DNA from: Aestuariivirga litoralis
GTDB taxonomy: Bacteria > Pseudomonadota > Alphaproteobacteria > Rhizobiales > Aestuariivirgaceae
Direction: 5' to 3'
Assembly (NCBI RefSeq): GCF_003234965.1
Contig: NZ_QKVK01000004.1
Location: 301,038 to 365,037, forward strand
DNA length: 64,000 nt
In this document: piece after piece, positions 41,051-49,767 of the stretch
How positions within the stretch are numbered: position 1 is the first letter of the stretch
Layout: each line of letters opens with the position of its first letter
Translations under genes and position numbers: made by a program
Notes under the pieces: generated by a model
What the model saw: only the letters and a program-made list of their open reading frames with translations
The model's database searches: none
What the model was told of the DNA's origin: nothing

Positions 41051-41473
41051 ATGCGGAACACCGTCTGGTCACGCCTGGTGCCGGAGCTGGTCGTCAGCGA
41101 CATCACGGCCAGTCTCCGTTTCTACACGGGGATCATCGGCTTCCGCACAGCCTATGACCGGCCCGAGGACGGCTTTGCCTATCTCGACCTGGACGGCGCG
41201 CAGCTGATGCTCGAACAGACGGATGAGCCCTGGCTGACGGGCCCGATGGAGCGGCCCTTCGGCCGTGGCATCAACCTGCAGATCGAGGTGGCGGCGATCG
41301 CGCCGCTGCTGCAGCGGCTGGCGGATCACGGCTGGCCCCTGTTCCGCGCAGCCCGGGACGACTGGTATCGCTGCGGTGGCGTGCTTGCCGGAAACCGGCA
41401 GTTCATGGTGCAATGCCCCGACGGCTACCTGCTGCGTTTCTTCGAAGACCTCGGGGAGCGGCCCCTCGGCTAG
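41051..41473 (+). CDS. VOC-superfamily protein (bleomycin resistance/glyoxalase fold)
   Basis: A 140-residue protein with the paired beta-alpha-beta-beta-beta units of the vicinal oxygen chelate fold: LVVSDITASLRFYTGIIGF and the C-terminal CPDGYLLRFFEDL. ATG 41051 has GGAAGG upstream. The open frame before it reads through the repeat element and is not coding. It may bind a drug or act on a small metabolite. Confidence 0.82.
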   Translation: MRNTVWSRLVPELVVSDITASLRFYTGIIGFRTAYDRPEDGFAYLDLDGAQLMLEQTDEPWLTGPMERPFGRGINLQIEVAAIAPLLQRLADHGWPLFRAARDDWYRCGGVLAGNRQFMVQCPDGYLLRFFEDLGERPLG

Positions 41474-41508
41474 ATCAGCTGCCAGCGCCCCACCCTCGCC
41501 TGCGCCCC

Positions 41509-41913
41509 TCATGACCCCGGAACGTAGGGAACATCGAACTCCGCCGACCGCGCGGCAGCGGAGGTTCTGCCCGTGATCGAGATCGAATTGCCCGACGGGT
41601 CCTTGGCATTGGCATAGACATAGCCGATGCCGTCATGAAGGGCACCGAACACCAGTCCTCGTTTCTTGGCAGCGCGCGCAAAGGCGTGGACATCATCCAC
41701 GTCGAAGTTCAGCTTGACCAGGACCTGCCCCATCTTCTGGCCCTTGCTCGCAGAATGCAGGTAAATGGCGGTGCCCGCGCCGGGCGGCCGGAGCTCGACG
41801 ATGCGATCCCCCGGCCGCTGAAAGGCCGAGTAGCCGAAGTGGTGGCTGTAGAAGGCCACCATCTCGGGGATGCGCCGCGTGTAGATCGTGACACTGGTGA
41901 ACAGAGGCATCAT
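41509..41913 (-). CDS. VOC-superfamily (glyoxalase-like) protein
   Basis: A 134-residue VOC-fold protein: SVTIYTRRIPEMVAFYSHHFG near the N-terminus (about residues 6-26) and DPSGNSISI near the end. ATG 41913 follows ACAGGAG by 8 bases; an earlier in-frame start at 41955 lacks such a site. It is convergent with the other VOC gene. Substrate unknown. Confidence 0.82.
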   Translation of the reverse strand: MMPLFTSVTIYTRRIPEMVAFYSHHFGYSAFQRPGDRIVELRPPGAGTAIYLHSASKGQKMGQVLVKLNFDVDDVHAFARAAKKRGLVFGALHDGIGYVYANAKDPSGNSISITGRTSAAARSAEFDVPYVPGS

Positions 41914-41954
41914 GACCGAAACTCCTGTCTGAGGACTGATGGAGCGTGTCGGCA

Positions 41955-41972
41955 CTTGATTTTTATATCAAG
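41955..41972. promoter_or_regulatory. CTTGAT-N6-ATCAAG inverted repeat upstream of the VOC gene
   Basis: A 6-bp palindrome with an AT spacer in the 101-base gap between rarA and the VOC gene. This arrangement is common for operators of small winged-helix repressors. No regulator gene is adjacent. Confidence 0.3.
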
Positions 41973-42014
41973 GATTTTGTTCTGTACCCGGCGCGACCTG
42001 ACGCTGGCGAGAAC

Positions 42015-43322
42015 CTAGCCCCGCTCCTTCCGCAGCTTCGCCCAGTACTCCAGCCGCCGCCTCACCTCGCGCTCGAAGCCGCGTTCCACCGGGGCGTAAT
42101 AGGTTTCCCGCCCCAGCCCGTCGGGGAAATAGTTCTGGCCGGAGAAGGCATCGGGCTGGTCATGGTCGTAGCGGTAGCCTGCCCCGTATTCCTGCTGCTT
42201 CATCAGCTTGGTCGGCGCGTTGAGGATGATCTTGGGCGGCATGAGGGAGCCCGTCTGCTTCGCCCGCTCCGTCGCCGCCTTGTAGGCCGTGTAGACGGCA
42301 TTCGACTTCGGCGCGGTCGCCACATAGACGACCGCCTGCGCAATCGCCAATTCACCTTCCGGGCTGCCGAGGAAGTCATAGGTGTCCTTGGCCGCCAGCG
42401 CCTGGTGCACGGCTTCGGGGTCGGCGAGCCCCACGTCCTCGATCGCCATGCGCACCACGCGGCGGATGATGAACAGCGGGTCCTCCCCCGCGGTGAGCAT
42501 GCGCGCAAGGTAATACAAGGCCGCATCGGGGTCAGAGCCGCGCACCGACTTGTGCAGCGCCGAGACGAGGTTGTAGTGCCCGTCCGCCGCCTTGTCGTAG
42601 AGCGGCATGCGCTTCTGGACGGTGCGGGCCAGCGTCTCGGGCGTCAGTGGTGCCGCGCCCTCAGGCACGGCGGCGAAGACCTCCTCCAGCATGTTGAGGA
42701 AATAGCGCCCGTCGCCATCGGCCATGCCGATCATCGCTTCGCGAGCCGCGGCATCAGCGGGCATCGGGCGGCGCTCGAACATTTCGGCGCGGCGGATGAG
42801 CGCGTTCAGCGCATCGGCGTCGAGCCGGTTCAGCACCAGCACCTGGGCGCGGGAGAGGAGCGCGCCGTTCAGCTCGAAACTCGGGTTCTCCGTCGTGGCG
42901 CCCACCAGGATGATGGTGCCGTCCTCGACGTAGGGCAGGAAGGAATCCTGCTGGGACTTGTTGAAGCGGTGGATCTCGTCCACGAAGAGGAGCGTGCCCC
43001 GCCCCTGCTCGCGCCGGATGCGGGCCTGCTCGAACACCTTCTTGAGATCCGCGACACCCGAGAAGATCGCCGAGATCTGCTCGAAGGCGAGACCCGTCTC
43101 GCCCGCCAGCAGCCGCGCGATGGTGGTCTTGCCGGTGCCGGGCGGACCCCACAGGATGATCGACGGGATGCGGCCCGCCGCCAGCATCCGGGTGATCACG
43201 CCATCGGCGCCGACGAGGTGGTCCTGCCCCACGACATCCGCCAGCTTCTGCGGGCGCAGCCGGTCCGCCAGCGGGCGGGGTGCGTCCTTGCCGAAGCCGG
43301 CGGAGTCGAAGAGGCTGACCAT
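42015..43322 (-). CDS. rarA: replication-associated recombination protein A (AAA+ ATPase)
   Basis: A 435-residue MgsA/WRNIP1-family ATPase acting at stalled forks. Walker A GPPGTGKTT, Walker B LLFVDEIHRF, and the family C-terminal domain starting around YHNLVSALHKS. Its ATG overlaps the htrA TGA by one base (TGATG), coupling the two genes. Confidence 0.95.
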   Translation of the reverse strand: MVSLFDSAGFGKDAPRPLADRLRPQKLADVVGQDHLVGADGVITRMLAAGRIPSIILWGPPGTGKTTIARLLAGETGLAFEQISAIFSGVADLKKVFEQARIRREQGRGTLLFVDEIHRFNKSQQDSFLPYVEDGTIILVGATTENPSFELNGALLSRAQVLVLNRLDADALNALIRRAEMFERRPMPADAAAREAMIGMADGDGRYFLNMLEEVFAAVPEGAAPLTPETLARTVQKRMPLYDKAADGHYNLVSALHKSVRGSDPDAALYYLARMLTAGEDPLFIIRRVVRMAIEDVGLADPEAVHQALAAKDTYDFLGSPEGELAIAQAVVYVATAPKSNAVYTAYKAATERAKQTGSLMPPKIILNAPTKLMKQQEYGAGYRYDHDQPDAFSGQNYFPDGLGRETYYAPVERGFEREVRRRLEYWAKLRKERG

Positions 43323-44731
43323 CAGCCGCCGATGGCCAGCTTCAGCACCCGGCCGCCGCGGTTGATGGCGATGCGCCACAGGTTGCGCTCGTCGGCCAGC
43401 GAGGCGTTCAGCGCATCGACGCTGTCCACCTTCTCGCCATTCACCTCCAGCACCACGTCGCCCGGCTTGAAGAAGCGCAGCGCCGGGGGCTTCTCGACCT
43501 TGTAGATCACCACACCCTCGGCCTCGGCAGGAAGGCCCAGCTCATCGGCCACGGCGGGCGACAGGTTGGCGGCGGTGGCGCCCGCAAAGGGATTGGCACC
43601 CTTGATCGCGGTGTTGTCGCGGTCCACGGTTTCCGGCGCGGCGATCATCGTCACCTGGGTTTCCTTGCGGTCGCCCTTGCGCTGGTACTCGACGATGATG
43701 GTGGCGCCGATGGGCGTGGTGGCGGAGCGGTAGCCCAGCTCCTGCGCCGTCTCGACCGGCTTTCCTTCCAGCGCCAGCACGATGTCGCCCCGCTTCAGGC
43801 CGGCCTTGGCCAGCGGGCTTTCGGGGTGCAGGCTGATGATCAGCGCGCCCTCGGGCCTCGCCATGCCGAGCGAGGTGGCGATGTCGGGCGAAACATCCTG
43901 CAGCTCGGCGCCGAGCCAGGGGCGCCTGATGGCCGCTCCGCCGTTCTCCGCCGTGGCCACCACGGTCTTCACCATGTTGGTTGGAATGGCGAAGCCGATG
44001 CCGATCGAGCCGCCGGACCGCGAGAAGATGGCGGTGTTGATGCCCACGAGCTCGCCCTTCATGTTGACCAGCGCGCCGCCCGAGTTGCCGGGATTGATGG
44101 CGGCGTCGGTCTGGATGAAGAACTGGTAGTCGCTCACCCCCACCCGCGTGCGGGCCAGCGCCGAGATGATGCCGCTGGTGACAGTCTGGCCCACGCCGAA
44201 GGGATTGCCGATGGCGAGCACCAGGTCACCCACTTCCAGCGCGTCGGAATCGGCCAGGGTCAGGGCCGGCAGCTGCTCGTCCGGAACCTCGATCTTCAGC
44301 ACAGCAAGGTCGGTGCGCTCGTCGGCGATCAGCACCTTGGCCTCGAACTCGCGCTTGTCGGCCAGCGCCACCTTGATGTCGGTGGCATTGGCGATGACGT
44401 GGTTGTTGGTGACGATCAGGCCATTCGCGTCGACGATCACGCCGGAGCCCAGCGAGCTGGCAACCCGCTCGCGCGGGCGGCCGAAGCTGCCGCCATCGCC
44501 GAAGAAGCGGCGGAAGAACGGATCCTGCATGAAGCCGTTGCTGGTCTGGTCTTCCACCAGCTTGCGCTGGGAATAGACGTTGACCACGGCGGGCGCCGTG
44601 GCCTTCACCACCGGCGCGAAGCTCATCTGCACGGCGTCCGCCGAGGCGGGCACGGCCTTGCTGTCCGCCTGGGCGAGGGGCGTGCCCAGGAACAGCAGGA
44701 GGGCGGAAAGAATGGCGGGAACGAAACGCAT
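43322..44731 (-). CDS. periplasmic Do-type serine protease/chaperone
   Basis: A 469-residue DegP/HtrA family protein. A signal peptide (to about residue 22) precedes the trypsin-like domain with triad His111 (TNNHVIA), Asp141 (RTDLAVL) and Ser217 (NPGNSGGA). Two PDZ domains follow (about 270-355 and 385-465). It degrades or refolds damaged envelope proteins. ATG 44731 has AAGGAG upstream. It is followed by rarA. Confidence 0.95.
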   Translation of the reverse strand: MRFVPAILSALLLFLGTPLAQADSKAVPASADAVQMSFAPVVKATAPAVVNVYSQRKLVEDQTSNGFMQDPFFRRFFGDGGSFGRPRERVASSLGSGVIVDANGLIVTNNHVIANATDIKVALADKREFEAKVLIADERTDLAVLKIEVPDEQLPALTLADSDALEVGDLVLAIGNPFGVGQTVTSGIISALARTRVGVSDYQFFIQTDAAINPGNSGGALVNMKGELVGINTAIFSRSGGSIGIGFAIPTNMVKTVVATAENGGAAIRRPWLGAELQDVSPDIATSLGMARPEGALIISLHPESPLAKAGLKRGDIVLALEGKPVETAQELGYRSATTPIGATIIVEYQRKGDRKETQVTMIAAPETVDRDNTAIKGANPFAGATAANLSPAVADELGLPAEAEGVVIYKVEKPPALRFFKPGDVVLEVNGEKVDSVDALNASLADERNLWRIAINRGGRVLKLAIGG

Positions 44732-44761
44732 GTGACTCCTTATGGCGCGCTTTTCGGCGCC

Positions 44762-45199
44762 TTATCTGCGATCAAGCTTTGTCGACAAAATGACCGAGGT
44801 CTCGATCCGCGTGATGCCGGGGATCTGGCCGATCTCGTCGATCAGCCGGTCCATGGCCTCGGAAGACCCGGTCTTGACCTGGGCGATCAGGTCGAATTTT
44901 CCGCTCACCGTGTGCAGTGTCTCGAGCTGCGGGAACCTGGCAAGCTGGCGGCCCACCTCGATCTGGCGGCGCGGCTCCACCGAAAAGGTGACGAAGGCCC
45001 GCATGCCGCCCTGGTCGAGCTCGCGCGACAGGCGGATCGAATAGGCGGCGATGACGCCTGTCTCCTCCAGCCGCTTCAGCCGGTCCTGCACCGTGGTGCG
45101 CGACAGGCCCAGCTTGCGGGCGAGCGAGGCCACCGGCTCGCGCGAATCCACCTTCAGGAGGGCAATCAGCTCCTCATCCTTGGGGGTGATTTGTACCAT
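44762..45199 (-). CDS. Lrp/AsnC-family transcription regulator
   Basis: A 145-residue regulator: N-terminal helix-turn-helix (ARKLGLSRTTVQDRLKRLE) and C-terminal RAM ligand domain (TVSGKFDLIAQVKTG). Divergent from a decarboxylase gene, which it probably controls in response to an amino acid. The 133-base space between them carries an inverted repeat. It ends 30 bases before htrA. Confidence 0.92.
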   Translation of the reverse strand: MVQITPKDEELIALLKVDSREPVASLARKLGLSRTTVQDRLKRLEETGVIAAYSIRLSRELDQGGMRAFVTFSVEPRRQIEVGRQLARFPQLETLHTVSGKFDLIAQVKTGSSEAMDRLIDEIGQIPGITRIETSVILSTKLDRR

Positions 45200-45227
45200 C
45201 GGCGATCTGCGGCCCGCTTCCGTCGGA

Positions 45228-45246
45228 ATGACGACTCATCCGTCAT
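45228..45246. promoter_or_regulatory. ATGACG-N7-CGTCAT inverted repeat, candidate operator
   Basis: A perfect 6-bp inverted repeat in the divergent space between the Lrp-type regulator (start 45199) and the decarboxylase (start 45333). Its position fits an operator for the Lrp-type protein. The arms do not match the E. coli Lrp consensus, so this is positional evidence only. Confidence 0.35.
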
Positions 45247-45332
45247 AATTCAGCACAACGCCGTGTGTAAACCAACAGCACCGGACGTTATGTGTCGCCT
45301 TCACCTTTTCCCCTGCTCTTTCGGAGGTTTCG

Positions 45333-46529
45333 ATGGCCAAGACGGCTCTGAACGCTGCCCTGAACGTGGTGTCCGACCCTTACTATGCCGATGCCCTGGC
45401 CGTCGCGGACGTCATGCAACCGGAAGAGGCAGTGTTCTGCTTCAGTGCCGAGCGCCTGAAGGCACGACTTGGCCTGTTCACGGCCGGCTTCCCCGGCACC
45501 GTCAGCTTTGCCGTCAAGTCCAACCCCTCGCGCGAGGTGGTGAGCAGCCTCGCGGAGGCCGGCCTCACGCACTGGGACGTCGCCTCGGTGCAGGAGATGG
45601 CGCTGGTCCATTCGATCCAGCCCTCGGCGCATTTCCACTATCACAACCCGGTCAAGTCCCGGCGCGAGATCCTCAACGCCTACAACAAGTATGGCTGCCG
45701 CCGCTTCGCGGTGGACGCGCGCGAGGAAGTGGCCAAGATCGCCGCCATCGTGGGGGATGACCATTCCGTCGAGCTGGCGGTGCGCTTCGTGCTGCCGCGC
45801 GACCGCGCCACCTCGGCGCATGATTTCTCCACCAAGTTCGGCGCGCCCGAGCACATCGCGGTCGAACTGCTGCAGGACATCCAGCGCCGCGGCTATGTTC
45901 CCGTCATGACCTTCCACCCGGGCTCGCAGTCACGCGACCCGAATGTCTATGTCCGCCACATCGAGGCGGCGCACCGCATTGCCAAGCAGGCCGGCGTGCA
46001 CATCGGCAAGCTCAATGTCGGCGGCGGCTTCCCGGCCAGCTATCCGCTCAGCAAGCCGGCACCGCTGGAAAGCTTCTTCACCCTCATCGCCGAGGCCACC
46101 ACGCGCTATTTCGGCAAGGGCACCGAGCCCGAACTCGAATGCGAGCCTGGCCGCGGCCTCGTCGCCAACTGCATGTCGCTCCTCACCCGCATCAAGCTCG
46201 TCTGCTCGGACGGTGACGACATCTTCCTCAATGATGGCATCTATGGCGGCCTCATGGAATTCATGCAGGCGCCGGAACTGCAGCCGCCCTACCGGGTGCT
46301 CCGAGATGGCCAGGTGATGGAGGGCCCGACCAAGCCGTGGAAGGTCTTCGGCCCGACCTGCGACCCCCTCGACGTGCTGCCCACCAAGCTCGACCTGCCC
46401 ATCGACCTCCGCGACGAGGACTACGTGGAGTTCGGCACGCTCGGCGCCTATGGCATCGCAACGGCCACCCTGTTCAACGGCTATGGCGATCATGCCGTGA
46501 TCCCGGTGGGGGATGTCTTCAACGGCTGA
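45333..46529 (+). CDS. fold-III PLP-dependent decarboxylase (ornithine/lysine decarboxylase-like)
   Basis: A 398-residue enzyme of the alanine racemase-fold decarboxylases. Lys62 in FAVKSNP forms the Schiff base; HPGSQ (195-199), GGGFP (230-234), EPGRG (271-275) and CDPLD (Cys343) make up the PLP and active site. The CD pair and the NGY segment resemble eukaryotic-type ornithine decarboxylase. It would give putrescine or cadaverine. It is transcribed divergently from an Lrp-type regulator and ends at a strong terminator. Confidence 0.88.
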   Translation: MAKTALNAALNVVSDPYYADALAVADVMQPEEAVFCFSAERLKARLGLFTAGFPGTVSFAVKSNPSREVVSSLAEAGLTHWDVASVQEMALVHSIQPSAHFHYHNPVKSRREILNAYNKYGCRRFAVDAREEVAKIAAIVGDDHSVELAVRFVLPRDRATSAHDFSTKFGAPEHIAVELLQDIQRRGYVPVMTFHPGSQSRDPNVYVRHIEAAHRIAKQAGVHIGKLNVGGGFPASYPLSKPAPLESFFTLIAEATTRYFGKGTEPELECEPGRGLVANCMSLLTRIKLVCSDGDDIFLNDGIYGGLMEFMQAPELQPPYRVLRDGQVMEGPTKPWKVFGPTCDPLDVLPTKLDLPIDLRDEDYVEFGTLGAYGIATATLFNGYGDHAVIPVGDVFNG

Positions 46530-46557
46530 CGCTGCAACCAGCAGGCAAGAGACGGAC

Positions 46558-46585
46558 AGGCCGGTCGTATCGACCGGCCTTTTTC
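46558..46585 (+). terminator. Rho-independent terminator of the decarboxylase gene
   Basis: A 10-bp perfect stem AGGCCGGTCG/CGACCGGCCT with a 3-base loop, followed directly by TTTTTC. It is the clearest intrinsic terminator in the window, 29 bases after the stop codon. Confidence 0.9.
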
Positions 46586-46816
46586 GTTCGGGCTCCTGCT
46601 CATGCCTCGATGCAAACCATTTCTCCTCCATTTCACGAGTCAATCATACAGCCCGGATAACCAAATGACGTGACTAAAAGGTTTTCATATTCATTGTTTG
46701 TTTATTTCTACTACATGGACTTGCTGATTTATGTATTCTTCCCTCATCGCTCACGGCTTCGCCCTTGAGCACATGCCGAGAGCAACTGTTTTTGGTTCTT
46801 GTAGGGGGTTATCATC
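46586..46816 (+). promoter_or_regulatory. AT-rich upstream region of the second secreted protease
   Basis: About 230 bases without a gene. The part from 46660 to 46740 is markedly AT-rich for this genome, as is the upstream region of the first protease, which suggests a promoter and regulator-binding area. I found no clear lux-type palindrome. AGGGGG at 46803-46808 is the ribosome binding site. Confidence 0.35.
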
Positions 46817-48799
46817 ATGTCTGTTCGTCACCTGAAGAGGACATTGGCGCTTCTGGGCACGGCCGCCGTCCTTCCGCCGCTTGCCGCCGCCGCGCCACAG
46901 GCCGCCGACGATTTCAAGGCGCTGCGGCTGTCATCCGACAATCTCGCTGGCGCGCGCGCCGTGGTGGCGCTGGGCCGAAACCTGCCCGCCGTCGCGAAAT
47001 ACTACGGCAAGACCACGGCCCAGCTGCGCCGCCTGCTGCTGAACGACAAGACGCTGAAGGTGGCGCGCAACGGCCGCCTGTTCTATGAGGAAGAGGCCGC
47101 GCAGGTACCGCGCAGGGCATCGGCGGACGATGCCATTCTGACCGGTGCATTGCTGCCGCTCGACCAGACCTTTGCGCTGCACAGCAGGCCGGAGGCCAAG
47201 CGCTACATCATCCTCAACTTCCAGGGCAGCACCATCACCGGCACCTACTGGAACACCTATCTGCGCCGCAGCTCCTTCGTCGCCACGCCCTTCAACCTTG
47301 ACGGCAATGCCAGCACCTTCAGCGATGCCGAGCGCATCGCCATCCAGCAGATCTGGCAGCGGGTGGCCGAGGATTACGCGCCCTTCGACGTCGATGTCAC
47401 CACCGACATCAGCATTGCCAGGACCGCGCCCGCCGGAAGCTATGCCACGGCGGTGATCACCCGCCAGGCGGATTTCTTCAGCTCGGCACCGGGCGTCGCC
47501 TTCGTGAGCACCTTCGGCAACAACATCTACGAGCCCGCCTTCGTGGCCTATGACACGCTGTACAAGAACGCCAAATACATCGCAGAGGCAGTGTCGCACG
47601 AGATCGGCCATCGCCTGGGCCTCGATCATGACGGCACGACGAGCACCGCCTATTACGCCGGCCACGGCAGCGCGCCCATGAAGTGGGCGCCCATCATGGG
47701 CAACAGCTACACGGCCAACGTCTCGCAGTTCAGCAAGGGCGAGTACCGCAGCGCCAACAACACCCAGGACGACTACGCCATCATGAGCCGCTACCTGCCG
47801 CTGCGCGCCGACAGTGCGGGTGATACAGCTGCAGAGGCTGCGGCCTTCCCGGCGAGCATTGCCAACGGCCAGGCGAGCGGCAGTGTGAATGGAACGATCG
47901 AGCGGCAGGGTGAGGTGGATCTCCATGCCATAGCCGCGGCGGCCGGTACGCTCACCGCCGCCGTCACTCCCTCCGCCCTTGGGCCCAATGCCGATCTCAC
48001 CCTCGCGCTGGTGAATGACGCCGGCACGGTCATCGCCAGCAACCCTCCCGGCAGCACGCTCAATGCTTCGATCACGGCCACCATTCCCCGCGCCGGCACC
48101 TACTACCTCCGGGTGGGAGCAACCGGATTCGGCGCCAATCCCAGCACGGGCTTTTCGGATTATGGCAGCCGCGGCCTCTATCGCCTGACGGCCTCCTACC
48201 CCGCCGCAGCGCAGACGCTGCCCGTGGCGGCCATCACCGCCACCCCGGCCATGGGCGTGGCACCTCTCACCGTGTCCTTCACCGGTCGCGGCACGGGTGG
48301 CAGCGGGCGCATCACCGGCTATGCCTGGACGCTGGGCAACGGCACCAGCGCCAGCACCGCCAGCCCGCGGGTGACCTATACGGCGGCGGGCACCTATACG
48401 GCCCAGCTCAAGGTCACCGACAGCGCAGGCTTCAGCGGTGCAGTGACCAAGCAGGTGGTCGTGGGCGAGGCCTTCACCGCGTCGACGCTCACGATCCAGC
48501 GCACCGTCAACCCTGATGGCTCGTTCCTGGCAGCCGTGAACGTCAACAATTTTGCCAGCCTCGCCGGCACCCGCCTCGTGCCAACTACGGTCTATGGCAC
48601 GTGGAGCGGCGCGGTGCAGGGCACATCCAAGTCGTCCGGCTTCACGCGCAGCGGCACCAATCTCTATTCACCCACCACACGCAATGCCAACGCCTGCTTC
48701 ACCTTCACGCTGGACCGCATCGACACCACCGGCGGCAAGATGTGGTTCACCCCGTCGCCGCGCAGCGTGACTGCCTGCCCGCAACAGGCCGCACGCTGA
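46817..48799 (+). CDS. secreted metzincin-type zinc metallopeptidase with PKD domain (paralogue)
   Basis: A 660-residue homologue of the protein at 4159-6234. Signal peptide (about 25 residues), zinc site HEIGHRLGLDHD (261-272), Met-turn APIMG (Met294), a PPC-like beta domain, a PKD domain (about 468-552) and an Ig-like tail. QIWQRVAEDYAPFDVDVTT before the active site and QFSKGEY after it are shared with the paralogue almost unchanged. It is followed by a LuxR-type regulator on the opposite strand. Confidence 0.85.
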   Translation: MSVRHLKRTLALLGTAAVLPPLAAAAPQAADDFKALRLSSDNLAGARAVVALGRNLPAVAKYYGKTTAQLRRLLLNDKTLKVARNGRLFYEEEAAQVPRRASADDAILTGALLPLDQTFALHSRPEAKRYIILNFQGSTITGTYWNTYLRRSSFVATPFNLDGNASTFSDAERIAIQQIWQRVAEDYAPFDVDVTTDISIARTAPAGSYATAVITRQADFFSSAPGVAFVSTFGNNIYEPAFVAYDTLYKNAKYIAEAVSHEIGHRLGLDHDGTTSTAYYAGHGSAPMKWAPIMGNSYTANVSQFSKGEYRSANNTQDDYAIMSRYLPLRADSAGDTAAEAAAFPASIANGQASGSVNGTIERQGEVDLHAIAAAAGTLTAAVTPSALGPNADLTLALVNDAGTVIASNPPGSTLNASITATIPRAGTYYLRVGATGFGANPSTGFSDYGSRGLYRLTASYPAAAQTLPVAAITATPAMGVAPLTVSFTGRGTGGSGRITGYAWTLGNGTSASTASPRVTYTAAGTYTAQLKVTDSAGFSGAVTKQVVVGEAFTASTLTIQRTVNPDGSFLAAVNVNNFASLAGTRLVPTTVYGTWSGAVQGTSKSSGFTRSGTNLYSPTTRNANACFTFTLDRIDTTGGKMWFTPSPRSVTACPQQAAR

Positions 48800-48816
48800 C
48801 CATCTCCCCCGAAACA

Positions 48817-48849
48817 GCAGGACGGCCGGTCATCGACCGGCCGTCCTGC
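48817..48849. terminator. bidirectional terminator between the protease and luxR-type genes
   Basis: A 15-bp perfect stem (48817-48831 with 48835-48849) and 3-base loop between two convergent stop codons. It lacks a U-run, but its position and stability fit shared termination. Confidence 0.65.
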
Positions 48850-48869
48850 CGTTCAACCCTGGGAGAAGA

Positions 48870-49598
48870 TCAGTTGAACATCGAGTTCCGCACCGCGATG
48901 GCCACGGCCTGCGTCTTGGTGTGGGCCCTGAGCTTGCTCATGGCGCGCGCGGCATAGAGGTTCACCGCGCTGGTGCTCAGCTTCAGGATCGTGGCGGTCT
49001 CAGACGCGGTCTTGCCTTCCGCCGCCCACATCAGCACTTCGCGTTCGCGCGGGCTCAGCTCGAAGCCCTCCCCGATCGGGCGCTGCTGCTGGGCGATGAG
49101 CTTCTTGACGCGCTGGTGATAGTAATGCGCGAAGAGATGCACCTCGTTCACCAGCTCGCGCCGCACCTCGCCCCAGTGGCGGTCGTCGCAGTCGAAGTTG
49201 ATCGAGAACATCGCATCGCCCACGCCCAGTTCGCGGATGGGGATCGAAATGCCATGGCGGCCGATGCCATAGCGCTCGGCGATCTGGTGGATGTCCTTCA
49301 CCGTGTCGTCACTCACCCGCGCCTCGTCCCAGTCCAGCGGCAGCAGGCGGCTGAAGCACAGGTGGAAGGCGCTGTCCTTCAGCGGCGAATATTCTTTCAT
49401 GTAAAGTTGGGTATAGTTCTCGTCATAGGTCGAGAACCACGTCATCCGGTCGGGCACCGCCCGGGAAGACCCGAGGAACCAGTAGGAAAGGTTCAGAACG
49501 CCGAAACGGTCACGCGCCGTGCGAAGGAAGTTCGCGGATTCCTTCTCGTCGGAGAAGGGTTCCTGCGTAGCGTTGAAGATGTCAAATCGGCTGGTCAT
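48870..49598 (-). CDS. LuxR-family regulator with autoinducer-binding domain (LuxR solo)
   Basis: A 242-residue protein from ATG 49598. The N-terminal domain resembles acyl-homoserine-lactone binding domains, and the C-terminal helix-turn-helix begins ELSPREREVLMWAAEGKT. Of the pocket residues, the Tyr61, Asp70 and Trp85 (TraR numbering) equivalents seem kept, but the Trp57 place holds Tyr and the Pro71 place Ser. No luxI-type synthase is in the window. It lies downstream of the ribosomal operon terminator and convergent with the protease. Confidence 0.85.
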   Translation of the reverse strand: MTSRFDIFNATQEPFSDEKESANFLRTARDRFGVLNLSYWFLGSSRAVPDRMTWFSTYDENYTQLYMKEYSPLKDSAFHLCFSRLLPLDWDEARVSDDTVKDIHQIAERYGIGRHGISIPIRELGVGDAMFSINFDCDDRHWGEVRRELVNEVHLFAHYYHQRVKKLIAQQQRPIGEGFELSPREREVLMWAAEGKTASETATILKLSTSAVNLYAARAMSKLRAHTKTQAVAIAVRNSMFN

Positions 49599-49715
49599 GG
49601 TTCTTTGCAATCGTTGTCAGTTTTAGGGTCACCGTGTCTCAACGGCGAACACACGACTCAACGAACGCAAGGAACGGACCAAGTTTTTCACCGAAAACCC
49701 CGGCCGCGCAATGGC

Positions 49716-49740
49716 AAAGGGGCAGCTATTTCGCTGCCCC
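49716..49740 (-). terminator. terminator at the end of the ribosomal protein operon
   Basis: An 8-bp GC-rich stem GGGGCAGC/GCTGCCCC with a 6-base loop, 28 bases after the rplQ stop. On the minus strand it is followed by TTTGCC, a short U-run only. Confidence 0.6.
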
Positions 49741-49767
49741 TGTGTCAGAATGATACTATAGAAGAAA

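Noticed and set aside
40532..41473. A 313-codon frame covering the repeat element and the VOC gene
   Set aside because: The first two thirds are translated palindromic repeat (IPAKAGIQ-like peptides). The VOC family similarity begins only at the ATG 41051, which has its own ribosome site.
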